A stretch of DNA of 64,000 nt from Bacteroidota bacterium (GTDB lineage Bacteria > Bacteroidota > Bacteroidia > Cytophagales > Cyclobacteriaceae), in assembly GCA_018267275.1 (NCBI GenBank), contig JAFDYV010000007.1, forward strand, positions 1 to 64,000. Reading direction: 5' to 3'. This document shows positions 1 to 8,740 of this stretch, in pieces (positions within the stretch are counted from its first letter, which is position 1; the number at the start of each line of letters is the position of its first letter). The notes beneath the pieces are model-generated. The model had not been told where the DNA came from and made no database searches. It worked only from the letters and a program-made list of their open reading frames with translations. Made by a program: the position numbers and the translations under genes.

Positions 1-15
1 TTTTATACCAAAAAT

Positions 16-42
16 AAAGCCCCTTTTTCAGGGGCTTTTTTT
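16..42. terminator. Bidirectional intrinsic terminator after bioA
   Basis: An 8-bp stem (positions 16-23 with 31-38, AAAGCCCC/GGGGCTTT) encloses a 7-nt loop and is followed by a T run on the plus strand. On the minus strand the T-rich stretch at 10-18 reads as a second tail. It lies directly beyond the bioA stop codon, so it should end the biotin operon transcript and perhaps also stop a gene entering from the left of the window. Confidence 0.75.
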
Positions 43-1324
43 ATCTTCTCGAGGAGTTGTGTATAAATGACTCAATTTCATATAAGATATTCTCGACAAC
101 ACTACTCGGTGTGACATATGGTGGTGTGACATATAAAATGTTGCCAAGCGGACGCAATAGAATATCTCTCGACAAGAAACGACGGTAAATTTCTTTTCGC
201 AATGGATTTTGATAGGAAGTGGCACTCGATGATTCAAGTTCTAATGACAAAATACATCCTAGGCGCTGTGCACTCTTTAGCCGATTATCAGTTTGCCGGT
301 ACCTTAAAGCAAAGTCGTTAAAGGAATGGCTGATTCGATTAATGCTATTCTGGCACTCAGCGGAAAGTAAGATTTTGATACTCGCATTTGCTGCCGCGCA
401 TGACATTGGGTTGCCGGTGTATGAATGACCATGGTAGAAAGTCTTATTTGCAGAACTATCTCGAAAGACTTCTTCAATTCGTCTTGAACAACTGGTGGCA
501 CCCAACGGCAATGCACCTCCAGTCAACCCCTTTGACATGGCGATCAAATCGGGAGATATTTTAAGATAATCACTGGCAAAATTTTTACCCGTCCGTCCAA
601 ATCCAGTAAAAACTTCATCAGCAATACACACCACTCCCTGATCGCGCGCTATTGCCATCAGTTCATCAAGGACCTCTGGCCGATAAATTCGCATGCCTGA
701 AGCGCCTTGCACTAAGGGTTCGAAAATAAAGACGCCAACATCGCCTTTGCAGACCAACTTTTTGAACTGCTCAATCACCTGGTTTTCTTTTTCTTGGCTT
801 GGGAATTCGATGAACTCCACGGAAAACAAATACGGGTTAAATGGAGTGATAAAGACATCGCGTGCACCGACTGACATTGAACCAAAAGTGTCTCCATGGT
901 AAGAGCCTTCGATGGCAATCACTTTCTTTTTATTGGTAATATTTTGATTGTACCAAAACTGGATCGCCATTTTCAATGCAACTTCAACAGCCGTGCTGCC
1001 ATTGTCTGATAGAAAAATCTTCGATTGATTTTTTGGAAGTATCGACAGTAGGTTTTCGGCTAACTCTATGGCAGGTTCGTGTGTGAATCCTGCAAACATT
1101 ACGTGTTCGAGTTTATGCGCTTGCTCGGCTATGGCCTTTGCAATGGTAGGGTGACTGTGGCCATGCAAATTCACCCACCATGATGAGATTGCGTCAACGA
1201 TCTTTCTACCATCATGGGTATGGAGATAAACCCCCTCGGCTGATGTGATGAGTAATGGATCGTCTTCGCCAAATGCCGTAAATGGATGCCAAAGATATTG
1301 CTTATCGCGTTCTTGTAAAGTCAT
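41..1324 (-). CDS. bioA: Adenosylmethionine-8-amino-7-oxononanoate aminotransferase
   Basis: This class-III PLP aminotransferase converts 7-keto-8-aminopelargonate to 7,8-diaminopelargonate, with S-adenosylmethionine as amino donor in the usual family members. It acts in the cytoplasm in biotin synthesis. The 427-residue product has the family length. It shows the N-terminal WHPFT motif, SSWWVNLHGH in the substrate-binding region, DEVFTGFGRTG with the PLP-pyridine aspartate, and SKGLTGG with the Schiff-base lysine. It is the last gene of a minus-strand run bioF-bioD-bioA, 9 bp after bioD, and ends at a terminator. No bioB, bioC or bioH is in view, so the pathway is completed elsewhere. Confidence 0.95.
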   Translation of the reverse strand: MTLQERDKQYLWHPFTAFGEDDPLLITSAEGVYLHTHDGRKIVDAISSWWVNLHGHSHPTIAKAIAEQAHKLEHVMFAGFTHEPAIELAENLLSILPKNQSKIFLSDNGSTAVEVALKMAIQFWYNQNITNKKKVIAIEGSYHGDTFGSMSVGARDVFITPFNPYLFSVEFIEFPSQEKENQVIEQFKKLVCKGDVGVFIFEPLVQGASGMRIYRPEVLDELMAIARDQGVVCIADEVFTGFGRTGKNFASDYLKISPDLIAMSKGLTGGALPLGATSCSRRIEEVFRDSSANKTFYHGHSYTGNPMSCAAANASIKILLSAECQNSINRISHSFNDFALRYRQTDNRLKSAQRLGCILSLELESSSATSYQNPLRKEIYRRFLSRDILLRPLGNILYVTPPYVTPSSVVENILYEIESFIHNSSRR

Positions 1325-1333
1325 TTCAATGGG

Positions 1334-1933
1334 TTATAGCTTGTGTTGTATTTTTTCAGCGTATCGATTGATGACTTCATTATTTATCTCCCTTTCTTGT
1401 TTGATGTGCCAAATAATTTTGTAACCCGAGTGTTTTAGAATTATTCTCTCACTTTCAGGATTGGAGGGGCCGTTGAAAATAATGCCTGCTACTGGTAGGT
1501 TCATTTGCTTTAACAGGTTTACTGTGAGCAACGTATGATTGATGCTGCCCAAATAAAGATTTGAAACCAAAATAATTGGACACTTGAATTGTTTAGCCAA
1601 GTCAATGACAAAGTCATGGTCGTTGAGTGGCACCAGGCACCCGCCCGCACCTTCGATGATGAGATTTTTGTCGGTGCTCGGTAAAATAATTTTTGACTTT
1701 TCTATTTCAACGCCATCGATTTTTGCCGAAGCGTGTGGTGATGCCGGTGTATTCAAACAGTAAGCCTCCGGGTGTGTTTTGGTGCCGGGCACCAATGACG
1801 CAATCGTATCTGAGTCTCGCGGCATGCCCGATTGAATGGGCTTCCAATAATCGGCATTTAATGCTCGGCACAGAATTGCGGACACGAGTGTCTTGCCAGA
1901 ATCTGTACCAATGGCGGTGACAAAGTAATTCAT
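1334..1933 (-). CDS. bioD: ATP-dependent dethiobiotin synthetase
   Basis: BioD carboxylates 7,8-diaminopelargonate with CO2 and ATP and closes the ureido ring of dethiobiotin. The 199-residue protein begins almost at once with the P-loop variant GTDSGKT (about residues 9-15). It carries the conserved EGAGG motif (about residues 94-98) that contributes to the nucleotide and diaminopelargonate site. It is slightly shorter than E. coli BioD (about 225 residues), as is common in Bacteroidota. It sits 144 bp after bioF and 9 bp before bioA on the same strand, so all three are probably cotranscribed. I see no BirA-type operator that I could defend. Confidence 0.93.
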   Translation of the reverse strand: MNYFVTAIGTDSGKTLVSAILCRALNADYWKPIQSGMPRDSDTIASLVPGTKTHPEAYCLNTPASPHASAKIDGVEIEKSKIILPSTDKNLIIEGAGGCLVPLNDHDFVIDLAKQFKCPIILVSNLYLGSINHTLLTVNLLKQMNLPVAGIIFNGPSNPESERIILKHSGYKIIWHIKQEREINNEVINRYAEKIQHKL

Positions 1934-2077
1934 AGGTTTGTTGCTGCTGTTGTTGCTAGTTACAAGCCGAAAGTTACAGAACTAAATGCCCGCAGGTTTT
2001 GGCTCTCAATCAATGTTTCGTAAAAATGTGAATTGAGTGGGTGGAATGCAAAAGCAAGAATGAATTATCAAGCTTTG

Positions 2078-3211
2078 TCAATTACTTTGGAATGAATTGA
2101 TCGTTTTTACCAACAAATCGATTTCTGCTTCAGTATTAAAGGCGTGCAAGCACACGCGTAAGCGCTCGGTGCCAGTTTTTACCGTAGGAGAGCGAATACC
2201 TTTACAATCAATCCCTTGCGCAAACAATAATTTTGTCAGTTGCATCACTGCTTGGTTACCCGGAATAAGTATAGATTGGATGGCTGATTGGCTCTCAATT
2301 TTTTCGAATTGTAGACTTTCACTTTTCTTAAGATAGCTTTGGATGCGTTGCTGCAAGATGCTTTGAAGATGTGCATTGTTTTGAATGAACAGAAATGCGT
2401 GTTTGATTGCAAGCAAACTGTGCGGGGGCATGGCGGTGGAATAGATGAATGGTCTGGCGAAATTGATGAGATAATTCCGCAATGTTGCAGAGCCGGCCAC
2501 GCAAGCACCGTGTGCGCCTATTGCCTTGCCAAAAGTGTATATGCGGATGGCGATTTTATCGGCAACTTGTTGATCGATGGCGAGGCCGCTACCGTTTTTT
2601 CCGTAGCTGCCGGTGCTGTGGGCTTCGTCTAAAATAATAGTGGCATTGTATTTTTCTGATAGCGTGGTGAGTTCAAGCAAAGGGCAAAAATTGCCATCCA
2701 TTGAGTAAAGAGATTCTACTGCAATGAATTTTCTGCCAGTCGCTGATTTAAGTTTTTCTTCCAGCTGGGTTAGGTTGTTGTGGGCAAAGGAGATGCGCGT
2801 GGCTTTGCTCAGACGCATTCCATCATGCATACAGGCATGCACCAGTTCATCATACAAAATTGTGTCGCCTGCTTGTGGAATGCACGATAGCACCGCTTGG
2901 TTGGCCGCATAACCAGAACTAAAGAGTAATGTGTTTTCGCTTTGAAAAATTTTAGAAAGAAAAGCTTCTACCTCCTCAGCCAAAGCGCTGTTGCCAGCCA
3001 GCAAGCGCGACCCCGTGGCGCCATTGTATGGTGGTGCTAATTCTTGTAAATCTTTGATGACCGCCTGGTGAATTTCTGCTGAACGTGCTAACCCAAGGTA
3101 GTCGTTAGAGACAAAATCTATTTTTAGGTTGGCGTGCTGGAGTTCGCGTAGGCCTCCTTTTTCATTCCGTGTGTCAAGCTGATGCTGAAGCCAGCCTTGT
3201 AAATCGTTCAT
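2078..3211 (-). CDS. bioF: 8-amino-7-oxononanoate synthase
   Basis: This alpha-oxoamine synthase condenses pimeloyl-ACP (or pimeloyl-CoA) with L-alanine, the first ring-forming step of biotin synthesis. The 377-residue protein shows FVSNDYLGLA near the N-terminus, GATGSRLLAGN, LDEAHSTG with the PLP-binding aspartate and histidine, and TFGKAIGAHG with the PLP lysine. The start codon overlaps the upstream SDR stop by one base (TAATG), which suggests translational coupling. BioF and the related KBL enzyme are hard to separate by motif, but bioD and bioA next door settle the assignment. Confidence 0.94.
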   Translation of the reverse strand: MNDLQGWLQHQLDTRNEKGGLRELQHANLKIDFVSNDYLGLARSAEIHQAVIKDLQELAPPYNGATGSRLLAGNSALAEEVEAFLSKIFQSENTLLFSSGYAANQAVLSCIPQAGDTILYDELVHACMHDGMRLSKATRISFAHNNLTQLEEKLKSATGRKFIAVESLYSMDGNFCPLLELTTLSEKYNATIILDEAHSTGSYGKNGSGLAIDQQVADKIAIRIYTFGKAIGAHGACVAGSATLRNYLINFARPFIYSTAMPPHSLLAIKHAFLFIQNNAHLQSILQQRIQSYLKKSESLQFEKIESQSAIQSILIPGNQAVMQLTKLLFAQGIDCKGIRSPTVKTGTERLRVCLHAFNTEAEIDLLVKTINSFQSN

Positions 3212-4074
3212 TACTTACCGCGCGATTTTTCCAGCATATCCCACATAGACGATGGTATTGCTTCTAAATGACTGAACTCGCCACCGCTGCGCAACCATTC
3301 TCCACCATCGATGGTGATCACTTCGCCATTGATGTAGGCGGAAAAATCTGATAAAAGATAGGCGGCTAAGTTTGCGAGTTCTTGGTGATCGCCTACGCGC
3401 TTGAGCGGGACTCGTTCAGTTGGGTCGAATTTTTTTACAAGGTCACCGGGCAGCAGGCGGCTCCAAGCACCTTCTGTTGGAAAAGGGCCCGGAGCAATCG
3501 CATTACTTCGAATGTTAAACTTTGCCCACTCTACGGCAAGTGAGCGGGTAAGTGCCAGCACGCCAGCCTTGCCACAAGCTGATGGCACTACGTAGCCAGA
3601 GCCCGTCCACGCATAGGTGGTGACAATATTGAGAAAGACGCCTGGTTGTTTTTTTGCAATCCAGTGCTTGCCTGCAGCAAGTGTCATGTAGTAAGTTCCT
3701 TTTAAAACAATATCTACCACAATATCGAATGCGCGATGAGAGAGACGCTCTGTAGGGCTGATGAAGTTGCCCGCTGCATTGTTTAGCACACCGTGAACGG
3801 CACCAAAAGTGGCCTCGGTTTGCCGGAGCACGTTTTCTATTTCTTCATACTTGCGAATATCGCATGCCACTGGCAACACCTTGCCACCCGTTGCATCGCT
3901 TAGCTCAGCCGCACTTTTTTCGAGCACATCCATTTTACGACTGGTGATTACCAGGTTGGCACCCAACTCCAGCAAATATTTGCCCATTGATTTTCCCAAG
4001 CCGGTGCCACCACCTGTGATGATAATTGTTTTGTCTTTGAATGTATGGGGTTGAAGCATGCCTTGCATTTGCAA
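3211..4074 (-). CDS. SDR oxidoreductase, 2,4-dienoyl-CoA reductase type
   Basis: A 287-residue short-chain dehydrogenase. The Rossmann motif TGGGTGLG lies at about residues 20-27 and NNAAGNF at about 107-113. In place of the classical YxxxK there is a stretch reading TTYAWTGSGYVVPS, then ACGKAG, followed by APGPFPTEGAWSRL. That arrangement is typical of NADPH-dependent 2,4-dienoyl-CoA reductases, which act in beta-oxidation of polyunsaturated acyl-CoAs. Met6 (codon from 4059) is an equally plausible start. The stop overlaps the bioF start, placing it first in the operon. Whether that link has meaning for the pimeloyl precursor of biotin is inference. A general acyl-CoA/ketoacyl SDR remains possible. 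Confidence 0.8.
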   Translation of the reverse strand: MQMQGMLQPHTFKDKTIIITGGGTGLGKSMGKYLLELGANLVITSRKMDVLEKSAAELSDATGGKVLPVACDIRKYEEIENVLRQTEATFGAVHGVLNNAAGNFISPTERLSHRAFDIVVDIVLKGTYYMTLAAGKHWIAKKQPGVFLNIVTTYAWTGSGYVVPSACGKAGVLALTRSLAVEWAKFNIRSNAIAPGPFPTEGAWSRLLPGDLVKKFDPTERVPLKRVGDHQELANLAAYLLSDFSAYINGEVITIDGGEWLRSGGEFSHLEAIPSSMWDMLEKSRGK

Positions 4075-4243
4075 AAGATTTGAGAGGTGAGAAATGAAGT
4101 TTGAAAGATATTGTGATGGAAAGGTACTAGGTTCTTGATTTTTAGCAAAAGTTTGTTGACGTAGATTTCGTTTTTGAGAGAATAAAACTGGTTAGGTTTT
4201 TAGTATCGCCCTTTCGATATTTGTCCAACCAATTTTTTAAACT

Positions 4244-5191
4244 ATGAATAAGGTATTTTTTATTGTTGTTGCGATGATGGTATTATCGTCTTGCGTGGTA
4301 AGCAAGAAGAAATTTGATGATATGTTGGCCCAAAAGATTAAGGCCGAGGGCGACTTGGTAGACAAAAACAAAGAGTTAGACAAAGTCAATGCATCGCTGA
4401 ACGAGCTGAATGAATCAATCAAGAAGATGCAACAAGATACTGCCAACTTGAATGCGATCTATCGCGCCAATCAAAAGAAATTGAGCAGTCTGAACCAAGA
4501 ATACGGTCAGCTGAATGCCAACTATAAAAATCTGCTGACGAATAGCGGCAAATTGAATCGCGACATTTCGCAACAGCGCGACCAACTGCTGGCAATTCAA
4601 GAGAATTTGGATAAGACACGCAGGCAAAATGATTCGTTGAGCACCAGCTTGCAGGAACGCGAAAAGAAGGTGAAGGAGTTGGAGCAGGTATTGGCGAACA
4701 AAGACAAGGCTGTTCAGAGTCTAAAGAATAAAATCAGTAATGCCTTGCTCAACTTTAAAGAGAATGACCTGACGGTAAAAGTCAAAAATGGTAAGGTGTA
4801 TGTGTCGCTTTCTGAGCAGTTGCTGTTCGCCTCTGGCAGCATTGTGGTGGATAAAAAAGGTGAAGGGGCCTTGCAGCAATTGGCCAAAGCGCTAAAAGAT
4901 CAAAAAGACATTCAGATGATGATTGAGGGCCACACCGACAATGTTCCCATCTCGAAAAAATCTACGTACATGGAAGATAACTGGGACTTAAGCGTGTTGC
5001 GGGCTACTTCAATTTCAAAGATTTTGATTGATGCAGGAATGTCACCTAAGCAGATTACCGCTGCGGGAAAAGGTGAGTTTTCGCCATTGGCAGCGAACGA
5101 CAATGCAGCAAACAAGCAAAAGAACCGGAGGACCGAAATCATTGTAACACCAAATCTTGATGAACTATTCAAGATATTGGATGCGAACTAA
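4244..5191 (+). CDS. OmpA-family lipoprotein with coiled coil
   Basis: A 315-residue predicted outer-membrane lipoprotein. A short signal peptide ends in the lipobox LSSC (Cys17). Residues about 25-165 are rich in Lys, Glu, Gln and Leu with heptad spacing and should form a long coiled coil. Residues about 190-305 are an OmpA C-terminal peptidoglycan-binding domain (LLFASGS, IEGHTDN, LSVLRATS, GKGE, NRRTEI). It probably tethers the outer membrane to the murein. The next gene is 31 bp downstream on the same strand. It resembles the OmpA/MotB proteins common in Bacteroidota; no specific partner can be named. Confidence 0.85.
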   Translation: MNKVFFIVVAMMVLSSCVVSKKKFDDMLAQKIKAEGDLVDKNKELDKVNASLNELNESIKKMQQDTANLNAIYRANQKKLSSLNQEYGQLNANYKNLLTNSGKLNRDISQQRDQLLAIQENLDKTRRQNDSLSTSLQEREKKVKELEQVLANKDKAVQSLKNKISNALLNFKENDLTVKVKNGKVYVSLSEQLLFASGSIVVDKKGEGALQQLAKALKDQKDIQMMIEGHTDNVPISKKSTYMEDNWDLSVLRATSISKILIDAGMSPKQITAAGKGEFSPLAANDNAANKQKNRRTEIIVTPNLDELFKILDAN

Positions 5192-5222
5192 TTTTTTTGA
5201 TCAATAACGAATAGACATAATC

Positions 5223-6062
5223 ATGAAACATCTAGTTTTTGTGTTCGCCATTTTCTTTTGCGGCCATGCTCAAGCGCAAACTTTTGAAGGGGTAGTGAAA
5301 TGGTCGGTGAAAGGAGATGTTAAAGATCCGCAGATGAAGGCACAAATGGAGCAAGCGCAACGGCAAATGGCAGACCCTGCCAACCAAGCCCGCATGAAAG
5401 CTGCCATGGAAAAAATGAATGACCCGCAAATGAAAGCTTTGATTGAGTCAAACCCGCAATTGAAAGCACAAATGGAAAATATGATGAAGATGGCACAAGG
5501 TGGTGGTGGAATGGAATCAATGGTTCCAAAAAGCTTGGTATGCAAAGCTAAGGGTGGTAATATGCTCACGATTATCGAGGGCGGGATGATGCCCATGGAA
5601 ACGCTTTACCAAAGCGCAGCCAATAAAACCTTCTTAATCAACAGAAAAGATAAAACGTACTCGGTGGCCGCGAGTGCCGGTGCCAGTGGTACGGAGCCAA
5701 AGAGTTCAAACACGGAGGTCTCTGTCAAGAAGACAAGCGAAACCATGAAGATTCTCAATTACACGTGTACTAAGTATGTGGCTACGGTAAAAATGGGCTC
5801 GCAGGTGGTTGATCAAATTGTTTGGACAACAACTGAGATCAAAGATTTCGACTTGGCTTCTTTGCGTAAGCAACGATTTGGTCGAGGTCAACAGTTTTTT
5901 TACGAGGGCATCGAGGGTGTGCCAATGCGAATGGAAATGATGATGCCGCAAGTAAACTTAACGTTTGAGGTAACAGAGATTAAACGGGAATCGGTGCCCG
6001 CGAGTGAATTTACCATACCCACCGACTTTAAAGAAGTGCCAATGCCATTTGGAGGCAACTAG
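5223..6062 (+). CDS. Exported DUF4412-like protein with Met/Gln-rich repeats
   Basis: A 279-residue protein with a clear signal peptide (MKHLVFVFAIFFCGHAQAQ). The mature part begins FEGVVKWSV, as in DUF4412/GLPGLI-like periplasmic proteins of Bacteroidota whose function is unknown. Residues about 35-95 are unusual: repeated units such as DPQMKALIESNPQLKAQM, rich in Met and Gln, resemble the STI1/chaperonin-binding repeats of eukaryotic co-chaperones by spacing only. The C-terminal half returns to the DUF4412 pattern (MKILNYTCTKYVA, VPMRMEMMM). It follows the OmpA lipoprotein closely and ends at a terminator, so the two genes are probably one transcript. Confidence 0.7.
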   Translation: MKHLVFVFAIFFCGHAQAQTFEGVVKWSVKGDVKDPQMKAQMEQAQRQMADPANQARMKAAMEKMNDPQMKALIESNPQLKAQMENMMKMAQGGGGMESMVPKSLVCKAKGGNMLTIIEGGMMPMETLYQSAANKTFLINRKDKTYSVAASAGASGTEPKSSNTEVSVKKTSETMKILNYTCTKYVATVKMGSQVVDQIVWTTTEIKDFDLASLRKQRFGRGQQFFYEGIEGVPMRMEMMMPQVNLTFEVTEIKRESVPASEFTIPTDFKEVPMPFGGN

Positions 6063-6070
6063 ACTTACAA

Positions 6071-6094
6071 AAAAGCCCCAATTTTGGGGCTTTT
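6071..6094. terminator. Bidirectional terminator between convergent genes
   Basis: A perfect 11-bp inverted repeat (6071-6081 with 6084-6094, core AGCCCC/GGGGCT) has a 2-nt loop in the fully paired form. T runs lie on both strands at its flanks. It sits between the plus-strand DUF4412-like gene and the stop codon of minus-strand speA, and serves both. Confidence 0.8.
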
Positions 6095-6099
6095 AAATT

Positions 6100-7542
6100 T
6101 TACACTTTTGAAACCTTAAGCTTCGTAGGCTTTTGCCGCTTTGGTGCCTGCCACTCTTCGTAACCCAATATTTTCATCATACTTTCGCTTGTTTGCTCCG
6201 GGGCAAACAGTTCGGTAGAGATTTCACCGTCTTCATTTCTATCAATAAGAACATGCTTCGGTGCGGGTATGAGGCAATGCTGAATGCCGCCATAACCACC
6301 TAGCGACTCTTGGTACGCACCCGTGTGGAAGAAGCCAATGTACAGAGGCTCTTCATCGTTAATCATGGGCAAAAACACTTCGCCCGTGTGTGCTTCCGAA
6401 TTATAGTAGTCTTGACTATCGCAAGTCAAGCCGCCAATGTTGATTTTATGATAAGGATCGTCCCACTTGTTAAGTGCCATCAAAATATACTTCTGATTCA
6501 TGCCCCACACATCGGGCAGGTGCGTGATGAACGAACCATCAATCATGTACCAAAGTTCTTTATCGTTCTGCAGTTTTTGATCAACCACAGAATACAACAC
6601 GGCTCCACTCTCAGCTACGGTGAAACTTCCGAACTCGGTGAAGATATTGGGTACCGGCACGTTATTCTTTTCACAAATCCATTTGATGTTCTCGACAATC
6701 TGCTCGATCATGTACTTGTAATCGTACTGAAATGTGAGTGACTGTTTTACCGGAAATCCGCCACCGATGTCAATTGAATCCAGCGTATCGCAAACCTTTT
6801 TCAACTCGCAGTACTTAAAAATAAAGCGGCTCAATTCACTCCAGTAGTACGCAGTATCTTTAATGCCCGTGTTAATAAAGAAGTGCAGCAGCTTTAGCGA
6901 AGCTTTGCTGCTGGAGGCAATCTTTTCTTTGTACAGCGTGTTGATGTCGTTGTAACGAATACCCAAGCGCGAAGTGTAAAACTCGAATTTAGGTTCTTCA
7001 TCTGCTGCTACACGGATACCTACCTGGTAAGGCCGGTTGACATTTTTTTCGTACGTGTCAATTTCCGTTAGATTGTCTAAAATCGGAATGCAATTAAAAC
7101 CATCGTTGAGCAAATCGGTGATGTGCTGGCGATAGGGTGCCATTTTGTAACCATTGCAAAGAATAAAAGTTTCTTTAGTGATTTTGCCGCGGCCATAAAG
7201 TGTTTTCACAATGGGTATGTCAAAGGCCGAAGAGGTTTCGATGTGCACGTTGTTCTTCAGCGCCTCTTCCAGTACAAAGTCGTAGTGCGATGACTTTGTG
7301 CAGTAGCAATATGTGTAGTTGCCTTTGTATTTAAACCGCTCCATCGCATTTTTGAAGGCCGCCTGCGCAAAACGGATGTTTTCTGAAATCTTCGGTAGGT
7401 ACGTGATTTTGGTAGGGGTGCCGTAAGCTTTGATGATATCCATCAATGGTACATCATTGAAAAGCAATTCATGTTCACGTACTTTGAATTCGCGTTGTGG
7501 AAATTCGAAGGTTTGCTCAATCAACTCGCGGTAGCTCTTCAT
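6100..7542 (-). CDS. speA: Arginine decarboxylase, short Bacteroidota type
   Basis: This PLP-dependent, alanine-racemase-fold decarboxylase converts L-arginine to agmatine, the entry to putrescine and spermidine. The 480-residue protein lacks the long insertions of the roughly 658-residue E. coli SpeA. It keeps the family hallmarks: CTKSSH with the likely PLP lysine near residue 80, FILCNGYK, DIGGGFP (phosphate-binding loop, about residues 260-266), and CDSQDYY near the C-terminus with the active-site cysteine and aspartate. It is divergent from an arginase-family gene 228 bp away. Preference for arginine over related diamino acids is inferred from overall resemblance and context. Confidence 0.85.
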   Translation of the reverse strand: MKSYRELIEQTFEFPQREFKVREHELLFNDVPLMDIIKAYGTPTKITYLPKISENIRFAQAAFKNAMERFKYKGNYTYCYCTKSSHYDFVLEEALKNNVHIETSSAFDIPIVKTLYGRGKITKETFILCNGYKMAPYRQHITDLLNDGFNCIPILDNLTEIDTYEKNVNRPYQVGIRVAADEEPKFEFYTSRLGIRYNDINTLYKEKIASSSKASLKLLHFFINTGIKDTAYYWSELSRFIFKYCELKKVCDTLDSIDIGGGFPVKQSLTFQYDYKYMIEQIVENIKWICEKNNVPVPNIFTEFGSFTVAESGAVLYSVVDQKLQNDKELWYMIDGSFITHLPDVWGMNQKYILMALNKWDDPYHKINIGGLTCDSQDYYNSEAHTGEVFLPMINDEEPLYIGFFHTGAYQESLGGYGGIQHCLIPAPKHVLIDRNEDGEISTELFAPEQTSESMMKILGYEEWQAPKRQKPTKLKVSKV

Positions 7543-7606
7543 TGTGGGTTATCGCATTACAGGGTAAACGAAGTTTTTGGCTTAAAAAAAGACTCCAAAA
7601 GTGAGA

Positions 7607-7614
7607 TAATTTTG
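7607..7614 (+). promoter_or_regulatory. Candidate -7 promoter element for the arginase-family gene
   Basis: TAATTTTG matches the Bacteroidota sigma-A -7 consensus TAnnTTTG exactly. It lies about 155 bp upstream of the GTG start at 7771. No TTTG -33 box is at the usual spacing; the nearest TTTG, at 7576, is too far away. The call is tentative. Confidence 0.3.
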
Positions 7615-7770
7615 CCATCTTTGCAATATCAATACTGTATGAGAGTCCGAGTTTTTGTTACTTCTTTCTCTGTTGCCCACGCGCTGCCCGATTTCTGAGG
7701 GAACCCGTCAACGTTTTGTTTGTCAGAGTCACTTTAAGCAGTCAGGTCAGTTTATTTTAAGCGAATTTTT

Positions 7771-8739
7771 GTGAAAGGGAAAGAAATCAAAATCATTGAA
7801 GTAAAATCCGAAATCGGTGCCGGAACACGTGGCGCAAGCCTTGGTGTTGAGGCAATGAAAATTGCCAGCCTGGATTTGAAATCAGATTTGTTTAGGAAAT
7901 ACGACTCCATTGAAGTGGAGAACGTAAACGAACTTTTATTTGATGGTGCCGAGCACGCCTATGCGAAGTTTATTGATGGTGTTCTGATTATGGAAGAGCG
8001 CGTATGCTTAGAGGTATACGAGCAGATTTTTGATGATTATTTTCCATTGATTATGGCGGGTGATCACTCAACCGCTTACGGCACCATTGCAGGAATTAAA
8101 AAAGCAAATCCCAAAAAGCGGCTGGGAGTGATTTGGATTGATGCCCATGCCGATATCCACACTCCGTTTACAACCCCTTCAGGCAACATGCACGGCATGC
8201 CGTTGGCCATGGCTTTGGATATTGACAATTTGGAATGCAAAGTGAACGACCCAAGAGGTGAAACGCTGGATTACTGGGAGCAAATTAAAAACGTGGGCAT
8301 GCAGGGTGCCAAAATTTATCCTGAAGACTTGGTGTACATTGCCGTGCGCGATTTTGAGAAACCCGAGAACTACCTCATCAATAAATACAACATTAACTTC
8401 ATTGAAGTAGAGGATGTAAAAAAGCTTGGCGCTGAAAACATAGCCCACAAGGCGTTGAAGATGCTGGAGCACTGTGATTTGATTTACGTGTCTTTTGATG
8501 TGGATAGTATCGACAGCCGTTTCTCTACCGGCACGGGCACGCCAGTGCCTAATGGATTGACTGTGGAGGAAGCCAAGGTATTGAATGCAGAGCTTTGCAA
8601 GGATCCGCGTGTGTGCGCATGGGAAATTGTGGAAGTGAACCCTACACTCGATACCGAGAATAGGATGGCCGAAAGCGCTTTTGAAATATTGGAAGCTTCG
8701 GCTAAGTCAATTGAAACACGACCTGTGATGGCAGAGTGA
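7771..8739 (+). CDS. Arginase/agmatinase-family ureohydrolase
   Basis: A 322-residue dinuclear-manganese ureohydrolase. The metal ligands are visible: AGDHS (His about 110), DAHAD (about 138-142) and SFDVDSID (about 248-255). The stretch SGNMHGMPLA is typical of arginases (L-arginine to ornithine plus urea) rather than agmatinases. The divergent arginine decarboxylase, however, would fit agmatine hydrolysis to putrescine. I favour arginase by motif, with agmatinase as the alternative. The start is GTG; an in-frame stop near 7733 limits how far upstream it could begin. The gene after it starts 1 bp past the stop and appears broken. Confidence 0.85.
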   Translation: MKGKEIKIIEVKSEIGAGTRGASLGVEAMKIASLDLKSDLFRKYDSIEVENVNELLFDGAEHAYAKFIDGVLIMEERVCLEVYEQIFDDYFPLIMAGDHSTAYGTIAGIKKANPKKRLGVIWIDAHADIHTPFTTPSGNMHGMPLAMALDIDNLECKVNDPRGETLDYWEQIKNVGMQGAKIYPEDLVYIAVRDFEKPENYLINKYNINFIEVEDVKKLGAENIAHKALKMLEHCDLIYVSFDVDSIDSRFSTGTGTPVPNGLTVEEAKVLNAELCKDPRVCAWEIVEVNPTLDTENRMAESAFEILEASAKSIETRPVMAE

Positions 8740-8740
8740 T

